From the IMG/VR virus record IMGVR_UViG_3300046459_000177, positions 1-24,176 of that record: a stretch of 24,176 nucleotides of DNA; one strand, given 5' to 3'. Source of the DNA: a virus. The position numbers and the translations under genes were made by a program. The notes beneath the pieces are model-generated. The model ran no database searches and was not told where the DNA came from. It saw only the letters and a list, made by a program, of their open reading frames with translations. Below, one piece after another: positions 19,440 to 24,176 of this stretch (the first letter of the stretch is position 1; the number at the start of each line of letters is the position of its first letter).

Positions 19440-20254
19440 TTGGCGGCCACCGCCTTACGCGGCGCTGCGGTGCGCTTCGTCGGCTTCGCGCCAGCGTTGA
19501 GCGGGTTGCCCAGCATCGACGACTTAAGCTCGCGCTCGTAGCGGAAGACCTCGCGCAGGTGCAAGAAGACCTTAAAGACGGACTCGTCGAAGCGGCACGG
19601 CACGAGCTTCCAGCCCTCGGGGCGAACGTGGAGCACGCCCGAGCCGTCGGCCTGCGGTAGCGGTGTCCGGGTGCCGTCGGCGGAAACGATGTAGTCGGCG
19701 TGACCGTACGCGGCGAGCTGCACCGCGACCTCTTCGTGCACGCCCGAGCGGGTCGTCTTCCAGTCGAGCCAGACCAGCTCGCCCCGGATTTTCGCCAGCG
19801 CGTCGAAGCTGCCCGCGTAGTCGTGGGCCTCGCTCCAGACGGTCTCTTCCAGATGCACGAACTCGGGTTGGAACTCATCCAAGAACTCTTCGAAGTGCGC
19901 CACGTACGGCTTAAAGTCCGGGTGCACGCGGGAGATCGTCTCGCCCGAGGCCATGCGCTCGAAGATGTCGTGGACTTCGGTGCCGACGTTGGCGGCGTTG
20001 TTCACGTCGCGGTCGGGGGCACGCTTGAGCATGTCTACGGCGGCCTCGCGGTTGCCCTTAATCATCAGGTCGACGACCGAGCCGACGTTGTCTACGGCGA
20101 ACTCGGATACGGCCTTGGCTGCCCAGTACTTGAGGAAGCCCTTAGGGAGCATGTTCAGGATCGACGTAACGCCGGGGGCCTTCTCGCCGGTCTCGGGGTT
20201 GACGTAGAAGCGGGCGTCGCCGCGCTTAATGGTGTTGACCTTAGGTGTTGTCAC
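19436..20254 (-). CDS. RecB/Cas4-like PD-(D/E)XK exonuclease, 272 aa
   Basis: Motifs in order: GTEVHDIFERM (His of motif I, about residue 93), EAHDYAGSFDALAKI (Asp, about 150), LVWLDWKTTRSG (D-x-K, about 162) and VAVQLAAYGHADYI (QxxxY). This is the pattern of phage RecB-like or Cas4-type exonucleases used in recombination and replication. The N-terminus (KAPGVTSILNMLPKGFLKYW) matches the family's usual opening. The GTG at 20254 has AGAGAGG eight bases upstream. Class II site 8 is 36 bases before it. The C-terminal tail is Lys/Ala-rich. No recombinase is seen in the window. Confidence 0.82.
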   Translation of the reverse strand: MTTPKVNTIKRGDARFYVNPETGEKAPGVTSILNMLPKGFLKYWAAKAVSEFAVDNVGSVVDLMIKGNREAAVDMLKRAPDRDVNNAANVGTEVHDIFERMASGETISRVHPDFKPYVAHFEEFLDEFQPEFVHLEETVWSEAHDYAGSFDALAKIRGELVWLDWKTTRSGVHEEVAVQLAAYGHADYIVSADGTRTPLPQADGSGVLHVRPEGWKLVPCRFDESVFKVFLHLREVFRYERELKSSMLGNPLNAGAKPTKRTAAPRKAVAAK

Positions 20255-20289
20255 CGCTGGCCTCTCTGTCGTGTTTCAGGGACAGAGCA

Positions 20290-20318
20290 GTAATGGGCCA
20301 GACGGGGGGCGGGTGTAC
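20290..20318 (-). promoter_or_regulatory. Class II promoter-like site 8
   Basis: Reads GTACACC, 11 bases, TGGCCCATTAC on the minus strand, upstream of the exonuclease gene. Confidence 0.75.
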
Positions 20319-20349
20319 GCCCGTGGGCTGGGAGCTTTCAGGCGGCGGG

Positions 20350-20467
20350 GTCAGTGCAGAAAAGACGAAAAAAACTGCACTTCTGCTTCCTTGTCTAAGA
20401 GAAGAAGAAGAACTCTCCTAAGCAAGTAATACAGAAGTGCAGTTTTTTTAAGGTTTTCTGCACTGAC
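20350..20467. repeat. AT-rich 115-bp long-hairpin element, copy 2
   Basis: Matches 3062-3176 at all but three adjacent positions. Here the ends are a perfect 14-base inverted repeat (GTCAGTGCAGAAAA). It lies just after the stop of gene 20477, in the place where other units have a terminator. Confidence 0.85.
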
Positions 20468-20476
20468 TCGGCGGTC

Positions 20477-21085
20477 TTACCCCGCGTGCCTGCCCCGCGT
20501 CAGGGTACGTACCCGCGTCATGATCTGCTCTAGCGTCGCCTGGGCGAGCGCGCGCTCCTCGTCGTCAAGGTGCGAGATAGCGGCAGGCTTGACCCGCTCT
20601 AGGTGGATGAGTGCCAGCGCCAAGAGCCGAAGCGGCGACGTTTCAGCCGGGGCGGTCTCTTCACGCACGAGCCGAAGCTGCGCCGAGCGGGCGTTACGCG
20701 ACACGCGGGCCTTCTCCTGCGATGAGTGCTCGACGAGCCCTAGTGCTTCTACCTCGCCGTCGGTCAGCCGCTCGCGCACGAGCGACGACACGTGGTAGCG
20801 CACGGCGGCCTGCACGTTGCTTTTCTCCTCGGCCGTCATCCCTGCCTTTGCGTACATGTCGCGCATGTGCTCGCGGTAGGCGTGTGTGCGGCCTGCCCAG
20901 TCGGGGTTACCTGCCTCGTCTAGGATCGCCTCGCGCATGTCCACGGAGAGCGCAGCAATGCGCCGTAGCAACTGCGTACGTTGCTCGCGGTCGTCGCCCA
21001 CGTTGCGCAGGGCGCGCAGTGTGCGCACGAAGGTACGGTCTACCTCCTCGGTCGGGCTGGGCATTTCCTGCTCCTCGACAGTCAT
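20477..21085 (-). CDS. Hypothetical helical protein, 202 aa
   Basis: The frame opens upstream to 21184, but the ATG at 21085 (MTVEEQEMPSPTEEVDRTFV) is preferred: it lies seven bases after the -10 of class I site E, and the extension would cross a terminator. The protein is almost all helix, with many Arg and Glu residues (VRTLRALRNVGDDREQRTQL, VQAAVRYHVSSLVRERLTDG, LVREETAPAETSPLRLLALA). No HTH is convincing. Being alone under an operator-type promoter, it may be a regulator, but I do not recognise it. Leaderless translation is expected. Confidence 0.7.
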   Translation of the reverse strand: MTVEEQEMPSPTEEVDRTFVRTLRALRNVGDDREQRTQLLRRIAALSVDMREAILDEAGNPDWAGRTHAYREHMRDMYAKAGMTAEEKSNVQAAVRYHVSSLVRERLTDGEVEALGLVEHSSQEKARVSRNARSAQLRLVREETAPAETSPLRLLALALIHLERVKPAAISHLDDEERALAQATLEQIMTRVRTLTRGRHAG

Positions 21086-21092
21086 AGCGGCC

Positions 21093-21121
21093 AGCGTAGG
21101 CGCGAAAGACGCCTTACGAAA
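21093..21121 (-). promoter_or_regulatory. Class I promoter/operator E
   Basis: TTTCGT, 17 bases, TACGCT on the minus strand, then seven bases to the ATG at 21085. Palindrome TTCGTAAG-GCGT-CTTTCGCG is degenerate. Confidence 0.65.
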
Positions 21122-21150
21122 GATCTTATTAGTGCCTATGTTCCCAGGTC

Positions 21151-21158
21151 GTTTAAAC
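21151..21158. other. GTTTAAAC palindrome
   Basis: Between the terminator after the dNMP kinase and promoter E. Confidence 0.85.
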
Positions 21159-21161
21159 AGC

Positions 21162-21212
21162 AAAAGCCCCCGCGTCGGGCGCAACCTTATTGGCTGCTCT
21201 CACGCGGGGGCT
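21162..21212 (-). terminator. Intrinsic terminator after the dNMP kinase
   Basis: AGCCCCCGCGT pairs perfectly with ACGCGGGGGCT across a 28-base loop; TTTTGCTG follows on the minus strand. Confidence 0.75.
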
Positions 21213-21236
21213 ACTGGGCGGTACGTCCGTTGTGCG

Positions 21237-21776
21237 CTAGCTCACTACGGAGTGGTAATAGTCGGCGAGGTCGTGGAGCTGCTCCACCGTGCTGTCATTC
21301 GTCACCGACCACGCAAAGCGGCCGTCTAGCGCGGTCTCGCTTATGTGATTGTCGGTCGAGACGAGGCCGGGCCGCCGAATCCGCACGAGGTTGCCCATTG
21401 CCTCTACCCAGTCGGCCTCGTTCGGAAAGCGCACGTCTGTAATCACGACCGGGCCGAGGGTCGCGCGCGCGCGGTCGGCAACCACGCGGAGCCAGAATCC
21501 GGGGTCTAGCTCGCGGATGCCCACGCCGAAGCGCTGGAGCGTGCGCCGGACCTCGGGCAGCTCCTTAGCGTGCTCCCAGCCTCCATCACGCGCGAGGATG
21601 TGCGAGAGCCGGATCTCGTGAAAGCCAACGACGATCGGATCTAGCGCGAGCGCCGCCTCCTTAAGGGCGTCAGCGAACGCGAGGCGGGTATAGCCGTGAG
21701 CCTCCACGAGCCGGGCGGCGAAGGTGTCTTTACCGGAGCGCTTGCGGCCGGTGAGGCCGATAAGTGGGTATGCCAT
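21237..21776 (-). CDS. Deoxynucleoside monophosphate kinase, 179 aa
   Basis: P-loop at the N-terminus, IGLTGRKRSGKDTFAARLVE (residues about 6-25), as in T4 gp1-like dNMP kinases. YTRLAFADALKEAALAL follows, with the LAFAD-LK motif for the nucleotide acceptor. Then come LQRFGVGIRELDPGFWLRVV and PVVITDVRFPNEADW, the DVRF-NEA motif typical of the family. It phosphorylates dNMPs to supply replication. The ATG at 21776 has no Shine-Dalgarno sequence; class II site 9 ends five bases upstream, so the mRNA should be leaderless. It is a single-gene unit closed by the terminator at 21162-21212. Confidence 0.9.
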   Translation of the reverse strand: MAYPLIGLTGRKRSGKDTFAARLVEAHGYTRLAFADALKEAALALDPIVVGFHEIRLSHILARDGGWEHAKELPEVRRTLQRFGVGIRELDPGFWLRVVADRARATLGPVVITDVRFPNEADWVEAMGNLVRIRRPGLVSTDNHISETALDGRFAWSVTNDSTVEQLHDLADYYHSVVS

Positions 21777-21781
21777 GCGAA

Positions 21782-21810
21782 GTAATGGGCCAGCGCCCGT
21801 AATGCTGTAC
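21782..21810 (-). promoter_or_regulatory. Class II promoter-like site 9, leaderless configuration
   Basis: Reads GTACAGC, 11 bases, TGGCCCATTAC on the minus strand, then TTCGC and the ATG of the dNMP kinase. Confidence 0.75.
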
Positions 21811-22060
21811 GCCCGCCCGTTGCCCGCCCGAGTCGGGGCGGTCGCCTTGGCGGGGCCGCCCGAGGCATGGCGGTTAGGGCACCCTGCCCGCCCGGATTTT
21901 TGCCGGCTCGTGGCCTTAGGGTCGCCTAACTTAGGTCAACCTGCCCGCCCGTAGATACGCCGAAACGCCCCGCTCCTCGGGCGGGCCGAAGGCGGGGCGC
22001 ATGGCGTCAACCTAGGTAGACGCCCGGTGATCTAGCAGGGGTGAGGCGGGGCGGGCCGCC
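21811..22060. other. GC-rich gene-free junction between lysis and replication regions
   Basis: No convincing gene. It holds four copies of GCCCGCCCG (about 21813-21950), a GC hairpin with arms CGCCCCGC/GCGGGGCG at 21965-21998, and a 22-base near-palindrome centred on CCTAGG (22003-22024, 20 of 22 positions symmetric). AGGTTGAC occurs twice on the minus strand (about 21950 and 22015), the second within the palindrome. It may combine a terminator for the lysis genes with a regulatory site or origin; I cannot separate these. Confidence 0.5.
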
Positions 22061-22474
22061 TCAGATATTGGCGTCCTTCGTGGCGGCCTCGAAGGCAGCC
22101 CAGGCGGCGTCGGCCGGGTCCTGGGCGGGCGTGGCGGTCACGGCCGGGATGATGGCGGTTGCGTCCACGGCCACCGGGGCGTCCGGGGCGACAGACGCGG
22201 CGGGCACAAGCACCAGGGCGGGCGAGGTCGCCCGAGTCAGGGCGGCCGGTACGGGCATTAGCGGCGTGCCGTCGGCGGCCTTCGGGTCCTTGACGGGCGT
22301 TACGTGGCGGGCCGCCCAGACGGCCAGCACGAGCGGGCCGCCCACGGTCACGAGGTCGACGACTGCGCCGGACTCGGCGTCAGGGATTACGACGCCGTAG
22401 TGCTTGAGCGCCGCGACGGCGACACCGACGACTGCGACGACGGCCGCGCGGTTGAGGATCGGTTGGCGATTCAA
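22061..22474 (-). CDS. Holin-like membrane protein, 137 aa
   Basis: The TTG at 22474 (MNRQPILNRAAVVAVVGVAV) is chosen because AAGGAG lies eight bases upstream; the GTG at 22483 overlaps that site. There are two hydrophobic segments at about 10-28 and 42-60 (VVDLVTVGGPLVLAVWAARH), then VTPVKDP, a motif common at the end of the membrane part of actinophage holins. The C-terminal 75 residues are Ala/Pro/Val-rich and unusually long for a holin. It lies directly after lysin and the XhlA-like gene, which supports a role in membrane permeabilisation. Confidence 0.7.
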   Translation of the reverse strand: MNRQPILNRAAVVAVVGVAVAALKHYGVVIPDAESGAVVDLVTVGGPLVLAVWAARHVTPVKDPKAADGTPLMPVPAALTRATSPALVLVPAASVAPDAPVAVDATAIIPAVTATPAQDPADAAWAAFEAATKDANI

Positions 22475-22486
22475 TGTGGGCACTCC

Positions 22487-22702
22487 TTAGTGAATCTGGG
22501 CTACGACCGTGGCGACCGTGCCGACGATGGCGGCAAGGCTTACGGCGGTCGTTAGGGCCTGCTTAGGTGTGACGCCGACCGGGCGCTCCTGGAGCGCGCG
22601 CAGCCGGGTCTCGTGGTCTTCGTGGCCTTCGCGCAGGAACTCCAGCACCGTTGTGACGCGCTCCAGGATTACGCGCGTCTCGGTGCTGGGCTCGTCGCTC
22701 AC
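22487..22702 (-). CDS. XhlA-like small membrane protein, 71 aa
   Basis: The N-terminal 40 residues (TETRVILERVTTVLEFLREG, HEDHETRLRALQ) form an amphipathic helix or coiled coil. A single C-terminal membrane helix follows (ALTTAVSLAAIVGTVATVVA). This is the build of XhlA-type holin accessory proteins. The GTG at 22702 overlaps the lysin stop (GTGA). It probably acts with the next gene to release or activate the GH25 lysin. Confidence 0.75.
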   Translation of the reverse strand: MSDEPSTETRVILERVTTVLEFLREGHEDHETRLRALQERPVGVTPKQALTTAVSLAAIVGTVATVVAQIH

Positions 22703-23655
22703 GTCGCCAGCTTTTCGGCGAGCTTCTCCACGACCTTCTCGGCCAGGGCGTCAAGGTCGACGGCGTCGGCCGGGTTAAGCCCGTCCAGCTCGGCCTTGAC
22801 GGCTTGGAAGCCGAGCGCGTTCTGATTACGCGACTGGAGGCCGTAGTAGCTGATAGACGCGAGCAGCGAGTGCAACAGAGTGCTAGGGCCGCTGTACTTA
22901 ACGTCGGGTTGGTCGACGAGCGTAATCGGGGCGTTGAGGATCGCGTCACGAATTGCGGTGTAGTCGTCCGGGTCGAGCTTCGCCATGAGTGTTTTTCCCT
23001 TCGGGTAAGCCAGTTCGGTTAGGTCGGCGAGCGAGCCTCGAAAGGCGTTCGCGTCGCATGTGGATTGGCCTGCGATCTTGGTTTTAGAGCCGTATTGCAG
23101 GACGGCGGGAACTTGGCCCGAGTAGGCATCCCAGCGCGAGGAGTCGTCGCCGGGGTAAGCACCCTTGAACGTCGTTACCGGGTTGCTTCCGTAGTTGCTC
23201 GCCCAGAGCGGGACGCCCGCGCCCTTGAGCATGTCTCCGTACACCCACTTAGGGCCGTAGATGAACGGGGTATGCGTCGGGACGTTGGCGAGAAGACGGT
23301 GCGCAAACGCCTCTACCTCGGTCGCCGTCGGCGTGCCGTCGGCCCAGCGCTCGGCGTCGATCTGGAGCAGGAAGGGGCCATCGCGCCAGCCGGGGGCCTG
23401 CGCGTCGAGAAGGTCTAGGAAGCGGTCGGCCTGCGGGTTCTGCTTGCCGTTGTGGTTGACGTAGTACGCGCCGATTAGCGGGATACCTGCGGCCTTGGCG
23501 CGCTTGTAGAACGTCGCAAACTTGGCGTCTGTGTACGAGGTGCCCTCGCCGATCTTGTGCGTCATGAACGAGATACCGGCCGCCTTTGCGGCGACCAGAT
23601 CCATAGGGCCTCGGTCCCAGTCGTAATGACTGGCATCCCAGCCGTAGAGCGGCAT
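22699..23655 (-). CDS. GH25 muramidase endolysin, 318 aa
   Basis: The N-terminal 210 residues match glycoside hydrolase family 25: YGWDASHYD at the start (catalytic-site Asp), GISFMTHKIGEGTSYTD, PLIGAYYVNH, FLLQIDAERW (the D-x-E motif with the catalytic acid) and PFIYGPKWVYG. The family hydrolyses the MurNAc-GlcNAc bond of peptidoglycan. The last 100 residues (LDPDDYTAIRDAILNAPITL and a terminal coiled segment ALAEKVVEKLAEKLAT) lack a known wall-binding domain and may mediate oligomerisation or binding. ATG at 23655 with AAGGAGG eight to nine bases upstream. A terminator hairpin sits just before the Shine-Dalgarno sequence. Confidence 0.93.
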   Translation of the reverse strand: MPLYGWDASHYDWDRGPMDLVAAKAAGISFMTHKIGEGTSYTDAKFATFYKRAKAAGIPLIGAYYVNHNGKQNPQADRFLDLLDAQAPGWRDGPFLLQIDAERWADGTPTATEVEAFAHRLLANVPTHTPFIYGPKWVYGDMLKGAGVPLWASNYGSNPVTTFKGAYPGDDSSRWDAYSGQVPAVLQYGSKTKIAGQSTCDANAFRGSLADLTELAYPKGKTLMAKLDPDDYTAIRDAILNAPITLVDQPDVKYSGPSTLLHSLLASISYYGLQSRNQNALGFQAVKAELDGLNPADAVDLDALAEKVVEKLAEKLAT

Positions 23656-23677
23656 CTATGGGCCTCCTTAGGGCATG

Positions 23678-23701
23678 AAAAAAGCGCCCGGAATGGGGCG
23701 C
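23678..23701 (-). terminator. Intrinsic terminator between tail gene and lysin
   Basis: GCGCCCC/GGGCGC stem with six T residues on the minus strand, 14 bases before the lysin Shine-Dalgarno sequence. Confidence 0.8.
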
Positions 23702-23722
23702 ATGTGTGGTCCTGTGCGGTGC

Positions 23723-23730
23723 GTTTAAAC
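23723..23730. other. GTTTAAAC containing a stop codon
   Basis: The TAA stop of the structural gene (GTT TAA AC) is part of this copy. Confidence 0.85.
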
Positions 23731-24176
23731 GCTTGCGCCGGTGATCTTTCCGCCCGCGCTAAGCGCCTTGCCCTCGTCGGTGACCTTGATCCACGGGGCG
23801 CTCGCGCTGGTCTGCCCTGTCAACTGACCACTAACGACCGTTGCGGGCTGCGTGAAGACAAGCGCCAGTGGCGCGTTAACAACGGCGGCCGTGTCGTTAA
23901 CGACATAGCCGATGCGGCTTACGGGCTCGTCGGTGTTTGCACTCGTGCCGATTACCGGGCGGGCACCCTCTACTAGCACGGTGCCGGACGCATTGGTCTT
24001 GCGAAGTTGCAAGGCAGGTCGGACAAGTGACGCCGCGCGGTACACGCCCAGGTGCTCGACGCGGTAGGCGCGGCCAGGCTGCCACGCGATAGACGCCGTG
24101 GTGTAAAGGACAGTTGGCGTAGTGCTGGCTGGGAAGCTAACCACGCTCGCAATCTGCTCGAACAGCACAACGCCAC
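23725..24176 (-). CDS. Structural protein, probably minor tail or fibre, 5' end outside the window
   Basis: The frame is open to the right edge; a GTG at 24168 exists but no ribosome binding site can be judged, so I treat it as partial. The visible part (VVLFEQIASVVSFPASTTPT, YRVEHLGVYRAAS, LQLRKTNASGTVLVEGARPV, then SRIGYVVNDTAAVVNAPLAL) is beta-rich with Thr/Ser/Ala turns and no Cys. It looks like the immunoglobulin-like or fibre-type domains of phage tail proteins. Its position just before the lysin agrees with the end of the structural operon. The exact role is not determined. Confidence 0.65.
   Translation of the reverse strand, partial: GVVLFEQIASVVSFPASTTPTVLYTTASIAWQPGRAYRVEHLGVYRAASLVRPALQLRKTNASGTVLVEGARPVIGTSANTDEPVSRIGYVVNDTAAVVNAPLALVFTQPATVVSGQLTGQTSASAPWIKVTDEGKALSAGGKITGASV

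Noticed and set aside
1110-21810. Class II motif as repressor stoperators of the L5 type
   Set aside because: Stoperators are short single motifs; here two conserved halves keep 17-base promoter spacing and two copies place ATG at +1. Not excluded entirely.
481-23900. Frequent GTTAAC hexamers
   Set aside because: Most lie in coding frames as Val-Asn or Asn-Asp codon pairs and look like codon choice; not pursued, though a count against expectation would settle it.
1-24176. tRNA genes, rRNA and insertion sequences
   Set aside because: I saw no cloverleaf with a recognisable T-loop, no rRNA segment and no transposase.

Overview
This window looks like about 24 kb of a temperate, GC-rich actinobacteriophage genome. 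A Streptomyces-type host is my best guess, but a related actinomycete is possible. Every supported gene reads on the minus strand, so the deposited strand is the reverse of transcription, and the story runs from right to left. The phage assignment rests on an adjoining set of functions: tail-protein end, GH25 lysin and two small holin-like membrane proteins; a replication module (dNMP kinase, RecB/Cas4-like exonuclease, Holliday-junction-resolvase-like protein, D5 primase-helicase, family A DNA polymerase); a large serine integrase; and a protein resembling the phiC31 gp3 recombination directionality factor. Gene packing is tight, with many ATGA, GTGA or TAATG overlaps and many GTG or TTG starts.

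Layout in transcription order. 24.2-22.06 kb: end of a structural gene, then the lysis cassette. 22.06-21.78 kb: a GC-rich gene-free junction. 21.78-17.34 kb: dNMP kinase; a protein of unknown function; exonuclease with a LAGLIDADG mini-protein; RDF-like protein; three small coupled genes ending in a resolvase. 17.22-10.52 kb: primase-helicase, a small Cys-cluster protein, DNA polymerase, a small helical protein and a large membrane protein with a Pro-rich tail. 10.31-8.45 kb: two sigma-70-like factors and a small secreted peptide. 8.33-4.81 kb: SprT-like metallopeptidase, a DUF2637-like membrane protein with two HTH motifs, and small accessory genes. 4.65-2.23 kb: serine integrase and an HNH endonuclease. 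2.17-0 kb: a run of small accessory genes leaving the window.

The most striking content is the regulatory architecture. Nine intergenic or 3'-end sites, all pointing toward the next gene, carry one 29-bp bipartite motif with invariant spacing: G(T/A)ACA(C/G)C, 11 variable bases, then TGGCCCATT(A/C)C. Read as a promoter this is GTACAC, a 17-bp spacer, then CATTAC or CATTCC. It matches no standard host promoter that I recognise (call it class II). A second family (class I) has a recognisable TTGCGT-17-TAAGCT promoter with a palindromic operator, TGCGTAAG-N4-CTTACGCA, laid over the -35 and spacer. In both families some start codons lie where transcription should begin, predicting leaderless mRNAs. 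The phage encodes two sigma-like proteins: the first gene has a class I site upstream and the second has a class II site upstream. I infer a cascade: repressor-controlled class I promoters, then a phage sigma factor, then class II promoters driving replication and recombination genes. The logic is analogous to the early promoters and conserved inverted repeats of phage phiC31.

Other structure: a 115-bp AT-rich long-hairpin element in two nearly identical copies 17 kb apart; nine copies of the palindrome GTTTAAAC, mostly at transcription-unit borders; about a dozen intrinsic-terminator-like hairpins, three of them directly before a ribosome binding site; and a secreted 80-residue peptide with a repeated LHTAIMPI(N/K)R motif. 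All functional calls come from reading motifs by eye; no database search was run.
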